The notes under the pieces: generated by a model
What the model was told of the DNA's origin: nothing
Seen by the model: only the letters and a program-made list of their open reading frames with translations
Database searches by the model: none
Assembly (NCBI RefSeq): GCF_003254395.2
Contig: NC_037643.1
Location: forward strand, 13,596,963 to 13,660,962
DNA from: Apis mellifera
Lineage: Eukaryota; Arthropoda; Insecta; Hymenoptera; Apidae
Direction of reading: 5' to 3'
Length of the DNA stretch: 64,000 nt
Shown here: positions 46,961-56,840 of the stretch, one piece after another
Layout of the letters: every line of letters starts with the position of its first letter
Position numbering within the stretch: position 1 is the first letter of the stretch
Program-made: the position numbers and the translations under genes

Positions 46961-47470
46961 TTTCCAATTATTTTAATTATCTTGAAATTAGACAATTTGC
47001 AAGTTTTGGGATTTTGCCTGTTTTTTTGCAGAAAAGGATGAAGTAGTTTTTCTCGTAATTTAATTTCGATTTTTTTTTGTAATTGTATGATTATAGAATT
47101 TTAATTATCTTGAAATTTGCAAGTTTTGCGATTTTGCCTGTTTTTTTGCAGAGAAGGATGAAGTAATTTTTCTCGTAATTTAATTTCGATTTTTTTTTTG
47201 TAATTGTATGATTATAGAATTTTAATTATCTTGAAATTTGCAAGTTTTGCAGGATTTTGCCTGTTTTTTTGCAGAGAAGGATAAAGTAATTTTTCTCATA
47301 ATTTAATTTCGATTTTTTTTTGTAATTGTATGATTATAGAATTTTAATTATCTTGAAATTTGCAAGTTTTGCGATTTTGCCTGTTTTTTTGCAGAAAAGG
47401 ATGAAGTTATTTTTCTTATAATTTAATTTCGATTTTTTTTTTGTAATTGCATGATTATAGAATTTTATAA
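46961..47470. repeat. Four-copy 120 bp tandem repeat with acceptor-like motif
   Basis: GCCTGTTTTTTTGCAGA recurs with steps of 120, 123 and 120 bp, its GCAG starting near 47028, 47148, 47271 and 47391. Each unit also has TTTTAATTATCTTGAAATTT, GGATGAAGTAATTTTTCTCG and TAATTTAATTTCGATTTTTT. The units differ by only a few bases, so this is among the youngest arrays in the window. Each copy holds a near-consensus 3' splice site (pyrimidine run then GCAG) in the plus orientation, with no exon following it. Confidence 0.9.
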
Positions 47471-47514
47471 AAGTAGGAAGATTTTTTTTTTTTTTTTACG
47501 TAACAAATCGAGTT

Positions 47515-47832
47515 GGAAATTATTATAAATATTTTTGTTACTAAAATCAAGGTAAAAATTAATATAAAAATTATTATCAAAAATAAAATTGAATTTATTT
47601 TCGTGTATAAATATATTAAATCAATATTCTTAAAATGATCAGAGTGATGTTCATTGTTTATTAGTTTATTATAAATTTTAATTGTAATAATGATTAAAAA
47701 TGAAGTTTGAAGAATTGGTTTTATTTTAAATTTTAATCGTTCATTAATCAATGAAATAAAATAAGAAAATATGGCTAATATCCCACTTAGAAAAACAATT
47801 AGTGTTATTAAAATTAATAATGAATTTATTGA
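47515..47832 (-). pseudogene. Nuclear mitochondrial copy of ND6 (fragment)
   Basis: On the minus strand about 105 codons read without a stop in either the nuclear or the insect mitochondrial code. They give a hydrophobic, isoleucine/methionine/leucine-rich peptide with the ND6 pattern LIVFLSGILAIFSYFISL, matching the conserved third membrane segment of this complex I subunit. A hydrophilic stretch with NNEHHSDHF and a last membrane segment (LFLIIIFILIFTLILVTKIF) follow. Many ATA codons would be methionine in the mitochondrion. Full-length insect ND6 is about 165-175 residues, so the N-terminus and the extreme C-terminus are missing. The lack of stops and frameshifts suggests a young insertion. 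The left edge is near the 16-T run at 47482, the right edge near the CpG-containing AACGTTTCGCGC at about 47833. Exact ends are inferred. Confidence 0.8.
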
Positions 47833-48560
47833 ACGTTTCGCGCAACAAGATATTTCTTTCAGTGTAACAATCTTTCATATAATTTGATAATGAATTGTAA
47901 TAAACTTGTTTTACAAAGCAATTCTTGCAGCTCTTTTCCGATTTTGCAGCAGAGAACCGCGGCTCGATCGCTGTATTTCGTTAACTTTCGCGCATATCAT
48001 CCGAATTGGATTAATTAATTAAGCTAAAAACAATTTTATCGAGGATCGAGATTTTTCTTTTCGAATTTCCTTCCAACTTTCGAAATATTCCTAGTTTTTT
48101 TTTTTTTTTTCTTTAATAGCAATGGATGCAATGGAACCAAGAGCGCATATAACATCGATTTCATATATAAAGCAAAGGAAGGAAATTTACCTTTATTCGG
48201 ATAATGAAACGTTTGGATACAGCGGAACATCGGAATAGTAGATTCGGTTTAGGTAAGTGTTCGGATAATGGGGAGTGTTCTACCTGTAATTCACCGCTAC
48301 TGTATTGACGTAACAACGAGACCGAGATTGAATTGGTTCGTTTGAAATAAAAATAGCAGAGGGGGGAGGGGAGGGGAGGAGGGGAAGGGTTCCGTGATAT
48401 TCATTTATTTAACTTTATTTCATTCGGTTCGCTATCCGAAACGATACAACGGATCCGGATGGAATAACGATATAAAGATAAGAATAAATAAAGGGAACCG
48501 CAATTGTAAAACTCTGTTGCTCGGGTTCGGAACGAGTTTCGAAAAATCATCGCGAATTTT
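47833..48560. other. Mixed spacer with G-rich tract
   Basis: Unique DNA containing a T18 run near 48093 and a G-rich stretch at 48361-48389 with five or more runs of three to six G separated by one or two bases, a textbook G-quadruplex pattern. Short open frames (48036-48230 minus, 48394-48648 plus) are unrecognised. The right part carries the first, CpG-richer unit of the following array. Confidence 0.45.
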
Positions 48561-49970
48561 TCTGTTTCTTCTTTCCTCGGGAATAATTTTTAATACAAAT
48601 TCCATTGTTCTGTTGAACAAAATGAACGCATTCTGTTTCGAATCGTAGATGGTAGATACAAAGAAGCTCAATTTCAAATTGACTAAAGATCAATTTTTAT
48701 GTAATTTCATGTATAAAACGTATCGTTATTGTGAATAATTGTATCGATTATATTATAATACTATATTATAATTCAAAATTTTACTTTCTCGAGAATAATT
48801 TTTAATACAAATTCCATTGTGCACGAATCTCTACAAAATGGATAAAATCATTATGAAATTTTTTACTTCTTTTCTTCAAGAATAATTTTTAATACAAATT
48901 CCATTGTTCGTTGAACTTTTACAAAATACACCAAACGCATTCTGCTTCGAATCATAGGCAGAGATACAAAGAAATTCAGTTTCAATTTCACTAAAGATTA
49001 CTCCTTATATAATGTCATAAAAACATCATTATCATTATTGTGAATAATTGTATCAACTATATTATAATACTATATATAATATTATAATACTACTATATAC
49101 TAATAATAATAATAATACTATAATAATACTATATTACAATAATGTTATAATTCAAAATTTTACTTTCTCGAGAATAATTTTTAATACAAATTCAATTTTA
49201 CTAAAGATTTTACTTACTCACTCTTTATACAATTTCATATATAAAACGTATCATTATTATGAATAATTGTGTCATAATTTTAATACATTTTTTATAATAT
49301 ATATTATAATACATTCAAAATAATAAAATCATCGTGGATATCCCTCTTCAGAATTTTTTTACTTCCTCGAGAATAATTTTTAATTCAAATACACACGTTA
49401 TTATCATTGTCCACTGAATCTCTACAAAATGCACCAAACGAATATCGAATATATTCTGCTTCGAATCATACAAAGAAGTTCAATTTCAATTTTACTAAAA
49501 ATTTTACTTACTCACTCCTTGTATAATTTCATATATAAAACGTATCATTATTGTGAATAATTGTATCAACTATATTATAATACATTCAAAATTTTACTTC
49601 CTCGAGGATAATTTTTAATACAAATTCCATTGTCCACCGAATCTCTACAAAATGCATCAAACGCATTCTGCTTCGAATTATCGTCGATACAAAGAAGTTC
49701 AATTTCAATTTTACTAAAAATTTTACTTACTCACTCCTTGTACAATTTCACATATAAAACGTATCATTATTGTGAATAATTGTATCAACTATATTATAAT
49801 ACATTCAAAATTTTCTTTTCTCGAAAATAATTTTTAATACAAATTTCATTGTCCACTGAATCTCTACAAAATGCATCAAACGCATTCTGCTTTGAATCAT
49901 CGAATACAAAGATACAAGGAAATTCAATTTAAAATTGACTAAAGATCACTTCTTGTATAATTTCACATAT
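48561..49970. repeat. Tandem array, units about 130-240 bp
   Basis: TCGAGAATAATTTTTAATAC recurs near 48575 (as CTCGGGAATAATT), 48788, 48877, 49168, 49368, 49602 and 49821. Each full unit also has AAATTCCATTGTCCACTGAA, CACCAAACGCATTCTGCTTC, GATACAAAGAAGTTCAATTT and GTATCATTATTGTGAATAAT. The first unit (48561-48780) is the most CpG-rich and likely parental. A TAATAATAATACTATAATA microsatellite at 49060-49150 interrupts the array. Confidence 0.85.
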
Positions 49971-51092
49971 CATTCTCGTGAATATTATAGATTCTCATGC
50001 TAAATCACTCGAAGCATCGATTAACGCTTTGATGCATCGGTCTGCCATCAACGTGCATAAAGATAAAGAAAGCTTGTTTGACGAGAGGAAGAGGCCAGAG
50101 AGATCCAGGCCTCGGTTTTCCAAGAGTAACGACGAAGACCCGCCGGTCATTTCAACTTTATTGCAAGGGCGTTTCTCCCCCCGAGGGAGAGACGAGGGAG
50201 AGACGAGGGAGAGACGAGGGAGAGACGACCGCGCTAATGCATCGTCAAGTGCTAATTACAGGCTGCGCTCTGCCCGTTTCCCGGTAGTGGCAACGAATTT
50301 TACGAACGGACGATCCTTGTCCTCTCCTCTCCTCCGTTTTTCCCCGTCCTCGATTTCCTTCAGTCGAGAAAAAGGAGAAGGAAGGAACGAGATCGAGGAG
50401 ATAAAGGATTATTCTCCACCATTCGTTCGACGATGGATCGAAAAGAGAGAGAGAGAAAAAGGAGAGAAGGATTTGTTTTTCACCGAAGAGAAGAGTCGGA
50501 ATAGAAATTTTTTGCGCCACAGTGATTTGAGCATGGCCGGTGTGAAATTGAATTTCCCTTTGTGGAAAGTTTTTAATTAGCAAGCTAAATAAATTTCTAC
50601 CTACGCTCGTGCAACGTAGTGGTTCCAATACATACGCGTGGATTTGTTAAAAATTAGGAGATTTTAGGCGAGCTACAAAATTGATAAAAATCCCAAAAAC
50701 GTTCCAACTTAAGAATCCCTCGTTGCAAATAATGATAGGAAAATGATCGAGCATCGATACACGAATAAAGATAAATTTCAAGATCGTATAAAGTTAAGAG
50801 CATCGAGGATCTGGAATAAATAAATGGCAATTCTCGGTTTAGCAGACGTTGGGAACCGTTCTTTCTCCCCCATTGGGAGGGGAGAGACGGGAGACGGGTG
50901 TATCGGAGGCGGAAGGCTAGAGAAACAAATCCGTGGAAGGAGGTGGTGGTTCAAAGTGAAAGAGAAATTCGTGGCAAAGGACGCCGACCGCATCGCTCGT
51001 GCCATTTTGCGCTCCGCAACGCTCCTGGCTTTCACCAAGTCCGCCAAGTCTGGGCCGGATCTCCACCTCTTTCAGCCTCTTTGCTTCCGCAA

Positions 51093-51140
<48 letters not shown>

Positions 51141-51260
51141 CTGCGCACAAATCCTGCAGAGTTTCACCAAACGAAATCTATGGTCAGTTTCTTAATTCCG
51201 ATCCATGCAACGTGGCGGATATTTTAATATTTTCTTTCGTACGTTCTCTCCAATAATTAT
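49971..51260. other. GC-rich region with a long open frame
   Basis: The plus strand is open for 200 codons at 49978-50580 (GTG start, charged, serine/arginine/glutamate-rich). The frame contains a GAGAGACGAGG direct repeat near 50189-50228 and ends at TAG. It shows no known domain. The minus strand is open over 50245-50628 as well, which weakens the case. 50820-51250 is another CpG-rich stretch carrying the (TC)n tract listed separately. Confidence 0.35.
51097..51138. repeat. (TC)21 microsatellite
   Basis: An uninterrupted 42 bp dinucleotide run in a GC-rich island. All three forward frames and the reverse frames stay open across it, which explains the overlapping serine/leucine frames here. 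Confidence 0.95.
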
Positions 51261-53720
51261 TCTCTTTATACGTTTATGGTAGCTTATGATTGCTTGGCTC
51301 GATTTGCAGTATTGGAGGATCGTATTTAATATTCTTTTCTACTCGATCTTCGTTCGAAATGTTAATCTCCTTCTCTCTGCACTAGTTGCTCGATTTTTAT
51401 TATTCGTTATTTGTTATATGAAAGGTGTTTTAATATTTTTTTCCATGGATATAAATTTCTCTTTGTACATTAGTCGATTAATTATTGTCTCATTCATTAT
51501 TTAGGTGAAATTTTGGAACGAGTCGAGGATGTTTTGTGTATTTTTTCTACGAATCTGTTTGAAAATCTAAATATTTTATTCACTGCTTGTTCTTTTCGAA
51601 AAATTTTCTTTATACATTACGATAGTTTCTTAATTCTTCGCCATATTGTGAAATTTTGAAACGAATGGAGGGTATTTTAATATTTTTTTCCACGGATCCG
51701 TTCGAAATCTTAATTTCCTTCTGAAGTCGTTTAACTAGTTGTTTAATATTTGTCTCTTTCATTATATTTGAAATTTTGGAATGAATGGAGGATGTTTTAA
51801 TATTTTTTTCCACGGATCTTAATTTTTCTCTGTACACTAGTCAATTAATTTTTGTCTCAATCATTATATTTAATTTTGGAACGAATCGAGGATGTTTTAA
51901 TATTTTTTTCCACTTTCGAAATATTCATTTCTCTCTGAACATTAGTCGTTTAATTTTTGTCTCATTCATTATATTTATTTGAAATTTTTTTTGGGACGAA
52001 TCGAGAGTATTTTAATATTTTTTTTCTGTTCGAAATCTTAATTTCTCTCTGAACACTGATTGCTTAATTTTTGTCTCAATCATTATATTTTTGGAAAATT
52101 TTGGAACGAATGGAGGATGTTTTAATATTTTTTTCCACGGATCCGTTCGAAATCTTAATTTCTCTCTGAACACTGGTTGCTTAATTTTTCGTCTCATTCA
52201 TTATATTGAAATTTAGGAACGAATCGAGGGTGTTTTGTGTATTTTTTCTACGAATCTGTTTGAAAATCTAAATATTTTATTCACTGCTTGTTCTTTTCGA
52301 AAAATTTTCTTTATACATTACGATAGTTTCTTGATTCTTCGCCATATTGTGAAATTTTGGAACGAATGGAGAGTATTTTAATATTTTTTTCCACGGATCC
52401 GTTCGAAATCTTAATTTCCCTCTGAAGTCGTTTAACTAGTCGTTTAATTTTTGTCTCATTCATTATATTTATTTGAAATTTTGAATGGAGGGAGGAATGG
52501 AATGAATGGAGGGTGTTTTAATATTTTTTTCCATGGATCCGTTCGAAATCTTAATTTCTCTCTGAACACTAGTCGTTTAATATTTGTCTCATTCATTATA
52601 TTTGAAATTTTGGAATGAATGGAAGATGTTTTAATATTTTTTTCCACGAATCTTAATTTTTCTCTGTACACTAATCTTTACACTAATTTTTATCTCAATC
52701 ATTATATTTGAAATTTTTGAACGAATCGAGAGTATTTTAATATTTTTTTTCTGTTCGAAATCTTAATTTCTCTCTGAACACTGATTGCTTAATTTTTGTC
52801 TCAATCATTATATTTTTGGAAAATTTTGGAACGAATGGAGGATGTTTTAATATTTTTTTCCACGGATCCGTTCGAAATCTTAATTTCTCTCTGAACACTG
52901 GTTGCTTAATTTTTCGTCTCATTCATTATATTGAAATTTAGGAACGAATCGAGGGTGTTTTGTGTATTTTTTCTACGAATCTGTTTGAAAATCTAAATAT
53001 TTTATTCACTGCTTGTTCTTTTCGAAAAATTTTCTTTATACATTACGATAGTTTCTTGATTCTTCGCCATATTGTGAAATTTTGGAACGAATGGAGAGTA
53101 TTTTAATATTTTTTTCCACGGATCCGTTCGAAATCTTAATTTCCCTCTGAAGTCGTTTAACTAGTCGTTTAATTTTTGTCTCATTCATTATATTTATTTG
53201 AAATTTTGAATGGAGGGAGGAATGGAATGAATGGAGGGTGTTTTAATATTTTTTTCCATGGATCTGTTCGAAATCTTAATTTCTCTCTGAAGTCGTTTAA
53301 CTAGTCGTTTAATATTTGTCTCTTTCATTATATTTGAAATTTTGGAATGAATGGAGGATGTTTTAATATTTTTTTCCACGGATCTTAATTTTTCTCTGTA
53401 CACTAATCTTTACACTAATTTTTATCTCAATCATTATATTTGAAATTTTTGAACGAATCGAGGGTGTTTTAATATTTTTTTCCACGTTCGAAATATTAAT
53501 TTCTTTCTGAACATTAGTCGCTTAATTTTTGTCTCAATCATTATATTTTTGGAAAATTTTGGAACAAATGGAGGGTGTTTTATATATTTTTTCTACGAAT
53601 CTTAATTTTGAAATCTAAATATTTTAGATTTCAACTGCTTCTCGAAGAATTCTCTTTACACATTGCAATAATTTCTTGATTCTTCGCCATATTGTGAAAT
53701 TTTGAAACGAGTTGTTTCAA
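51261..53720. repeat. Higher-order tandem array, about 700 bp super-unit
   Basis: Basic units of about 100-120 bp (GTTTTAATATTTTTTTCCAC, GGATCCGTTCGAAATCTTAA, TTTCTCTCTGAACACTAGTC, TTTGTCTCATTCATTATATT) are arranged in a larger period. The marker GTTTTGTGTATTTTTTCTAC starts near 51531, 52232, 52957 and, changed, near 53577: steps of 701, 725 and 620. The blocks at about 52010-52545 and 52735-53270 look identical or nearly so over more than 500 bp at an offset of 725, and the two 61-codon minus frames inside them translate to the same peptide. Confidence 0.9.
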
Positions 53721-54300
53721 AGGATCTTTAAAGAAATCTTAACTTTTCGAAATACATGATAACTCCTTCGATCTTTCGTTACAATTCTCGAAACTTTCGA
53801 GACGACTTCACATCAATTTTGTTCCTAGTTCGTTTGGATAAATAAAAACTAACAAAAAATTTCTCCTTTATATTACGAAAATTTATCGATTATTGATAAA
53901 CCCTCCTTCGATGGCCGTAGAAACGAAAATCGACGAAATCTCACGAATTCTCACGAATTCTCACAGAATTTTAGCCGCACGAAATAAATAAAATTAATAT
54001 TCCTCCACTTTACAATTAAACGAACAAATGTAATTCAATTATCTTCTACACTTCCCTATCCCACGTCTCAAAATTCCAATCCTCAATTCCCCCCTCCACA
54101 AGAAAAGCCTTTCTTCCTCAAAAAGAAAACAACCGATCGACTCTTTCACGATCCCATCCTCCCCCAGTATTCCCATCCACATCCACACATATCCAATATC
54201 CTCGCGGAAAATTACCACCACGCGGGTAATCCACGACCAAGCAACGACAACCAACTCTCCTCTCCTCTCCCTCCCCCCTTCCTACTCACGTCCCTGCGAT
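53721..54300. other. Spacer between array and promoter-like island
   Basis: AT-rich then C-rich unique DNA. TCTCACGAATTC is repeated directly at about 53939-53965. A minus frame of 71 codons (54039-54254) is unrecognised. No other feature is seen. Confidence 0.4.
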
Positions 54301-54317
54301 TACCGAGGAATCCGCGG

Positions 54318-54325
54318 TATAAATA
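54318..54325 (+). promoter_or_regulatory. TATA-box-like motif TATAAATA
   Basis: Consensus TATAAATA in CGCGGTATAAATAAAGCAG. A start about 30 bp downstream would fall near 54348 (TTTAGGAGAACGGCG). It is the upstream member of two TATA-like motifs 91 bp apart. Confidence 0.3.
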
Positions 54326-54408
54326 AAGCAGCTCGAGCATTTAGGAGAACGGCGCGAAAAAAGCCGACGGCCGGTTCAACGCACACTCACGCGCACAATG
54401 TGGTATAG

Positions 54409-54416
54409 TATATAAG
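54409..54416 (+). promoter_or_regulatory. TATA-box-like motif TATATAAG
   Basis: TATATAAG in GGTATAGTATATAAGGGGCA. A start about 30 bp downstream would fall near 54440, at the beginning of a long pyrimidine tract (CCCTCTCCCTCTCCCTCTCT) that could serve as a 5' leader. The spacing to the ATG at 54566 would give a leader of about 125 bases. Confidence 0.35.
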
Positions 54417-54565
54417 GGGCAAGGCAATTACCCTCCCTCTCCCTCTCCCTCTCTCTCTCTTTTTCTCGTTTACGTCTATTCCTCTCCGTGTCTCTCCCTG
54501 AGAGAAGAACGAAAGAAGAAGAAAGGGAGAGAGAGAGGAGGGTGGTGCATGCAGCGTGCGAAAAA

Positions 54566-54598
54566 ATGCAGGCCGCTACCGATCTGAAAATCGTCCAG
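54566..54598 (+). CDS. Possible first coding exon, 11 codons
   Basis: An ATG in a good context (GAAAAAATGCAGGCC) opens MQAATDLKIVQ and ends exactly at a strong splice donor, CAG|GTAGGT. A second possible donor, TAG|GTAATC, follows four bases later. The exon lies about 150 bp downstream of two TATA-like motifs, which is the layout of a transcript that starts in this island and splices to exons beyond the window. I do not recognise the peptide, and no acceptor or second exon has been identified downstream. The surrounding frame stays open to 54955, but the translation after the donor becomes arginine-rich as expected of CpG-rich DNA. This is inference from signals only. Confidence 0.22.
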
Positions 54599-54960
54599 GT
54601 AGGTAATCGCAGGTTGCGGCGCGCACCGAGACGAGTGAGAGAGAGACGAGTGCGTGCTCGGTGCCGCGAAGCGACGACAATCGGCCGGGTTCCCAAGTTC
54701 CCGGCCGACCTCTCCGGGCCCCGTGGAGAACGGGCCGCGCCCACCGCGCCGACAATTGCCGCCCGGGCCGCGCCGCGGCCTTCTCCCTTTAACGTCCTGC
54801 TGCCCGTGACGACCACCGGAGGATCCGCGCCACCACGAGAGAGGAGGGAGGGGGAGGGGGAAAGGGAGGATGAAGCAGAGTGTTGCGAGCGGCAATCGAG
54901 CCGTTTCACCGCGCGTGAGAGTCGATCATCGATGTGCCGTGGTTTTGATTTTTAAGGAAG

Positions 54961-55009
<49 letters not shown>

Positions 55010-55140
55010 TGGATAAGGGAGGGTGAATAAGGAAGGGTTTGAGGTTTTTCGAATGGGGGTGATTATTTTTTTTTTTTTGAAGTATGTTTTGGGAGGATAT
55101 TTTTTCGGTGTAGAATTTTTCATGGATACGTGAAATTGAT
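54599..55140. other. CpG-rich island then GA-rich spacer
   Basis: 54600-54910 is among the most GC-rich DNA in the window, open on both strands (for example minus 54376-54909, 177 codons, with RERERERE from the GA/TC runs). None of these frames is recognised. It would be the start of the first intron if the exon at 54566-54598 is real. 54910-55140 contains the (GA)n run and a T11 tract near 55068. Confidence 0.4.
54965..54996. repeat. (GA)16 microsatellite
   Basis: An uninterrupted GA dinucleotide run, continued by an imperfect AAAGAGAGAGAG. Such GA runs are possible GAGA-factor sites in insects, but length alone does not prove a role. Confidence 0.9.
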
Positions 55141-56330
55141 ATAAAGCTGTTCGTATTCTTTTTAATTTTGTTGTTCGAGGGAAGTGGGTTACGTAGAATG
55201 TGTTGCAATTAGGATTGTGAGATCAGTTGAGATTTGGGAAAATTGGAAATAATTGAAATTTAGACATAATTCTGTATATGTAGAGTGTATTACGATTAGA
55301 ATTATGGAACAGTTGAAAAAATTGAAAATTTTTCTGTAGTAAGTAGTTTTTCAAAAGTAACATTTGGATATAGTTCTGTATATGTAATGTATATTACTAT
55401 TAGAATTGAGGAACCAGTTGAGGGAAAATTGAAAATTTGATTTAGTGTTTAGTGTATATGACGATTAAGATTGTGGAATAATTGAAATTTGGAAAAACTG
55501 GAAATTTGATGCAACTAATATTTAGATATAGTTTAGTATAGATATAGTTCTGTACATATAGAGTGTATTACGATTAAGATTATGGAATAGTTGAAATTTG
55601 AAAAAAATTGAAAATCAGATATAAGTGACATTTGGATATAATTCTGTATATAATGTATATTATGATTAGAATTGTAGAACCAGTTGAGGGAAAATTGAAA
55701 ATTTGATTTAGCATTCAAAGTATATAAAAAAGTATAAGATTGTGAAATAATTGAAATTTGGAAAAACTGGAAATTTGATGGAATTGGCATTTAAATATAG
55801 TTCTGTATACGTAGAGTGTATTAAGATTAGATGAATAGATGTATTAGATTAGTATTGCTAGATTAAGATTATAGAATAGTTAGAATTATAGAAATTTGAA
55901 AAAATTGAAAATTAGATACAAGTAACATTTGAATATAGTTCTGTATATTGGATATACGATTGGATATACGAATGTATATTACGATTGTGGGACTAGTTGA
56001 GATTTAGAAAAATTGGAAACTTGATTCAATAGGATTTAGAATATACGATGATTAGGATTATGAAACAATTGAAATTTAGAAAAATTGAAAATGTGATTCA
56101 AGTAACTTTTTAAATTTTAGATATTTAATATTTTCATTTAGAAAGAGTTCTGTATAAATAAAGCATACGATGATTAGGATATGGAACAGTTGAAATTTGT
56201 AAAAATGTGATACAACTAGCATTTGGACATACTTCTATAAACTATATTACAATTGTAAATTGTGGAACAGTTGAAATTTATTTTTATACATTATAAATCA
56301 TTTGGAGGATTTAAAATTTTTCGAATGTAG
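55141..56330. repeat. Tandem array, units about 80-120 bp
   Basis: Units combine GTGTATTACGATTAGAATTA, TGGAACAGTTGAAATTTGGA, AAAATTGAAAATTTGATGCA and CATTTGGATATAGTTCTGTA. About ten units, unevenly deleted. The leftmost unit (about 55190-55270) has ACGTAGAATGTGTTGCAATT and is CpG-richer. Confidence 0.85.
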
Positions 56331-56840
56331 CTAATCTTCACGTTTCTCGTATTTTTTAAATTATTTTTGAATTCTCTACACGTAAATTCTAACACTTTTC
56401 TACTATTTCTTCTAATAATCTCTCATTGGAAATATATACATACAACGAATTGTAGAACAGTTGAATTTTGGAAAAATTGATGCAACTAGCACTCGATATA
56501 ACATTCTACGAAATTTATATCGTTTCAACGAAGTTATGGCGAGGATGATATAGAAAAGAAAAGAAAAATAAGGAAAATAGCGACGTCGAGAGTATCGAGA
56601 CGCGGTCGATTGTGCACGTCCACGCGATGCAATTTTCGAGATCTCTGGTATCCCGAGATTCATTATCGATTCATTATCGACTCTCGGTCCTTTTGCCCCC
56701 TTTTCCCTCCCCACGTTAACGATCGTAATTCGAGATTAAGTATCGGGAAATACGTACTCCTTTCGGGAATTGCCCGATGCAATTTCATCATCGTGGAAAA
56801 ATTATCGCGTGAATCTACTAGATTAAACGTATCCAAGTTC
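56331..56840. other. Spacer with CpG-richer core
   Basis: AT-rich at the left, CpG-richer at 56570-56840. Plus and minus frames overlap (56610-56945 plus, 56412-56714 minus) and are unrecognised. ATTCATTATCG is directly repeated at about 56658-56680. Confidence 0.4.

Noticed and set aside
52012..52922. Two identical 61-codon minus frames, possibly a duplicated small gene
   Set aside because: Identity comes from the 725 bp higher-order repeat, and similar peptides arise from other units of the same array.
54376..54909. 177-codon minus-strand frame across the promoter-like island
   Set aside because: Low-complexity serine/arginine sequence with RERE runs from (TC)n, overlapped by another minus frame and a plus frame.
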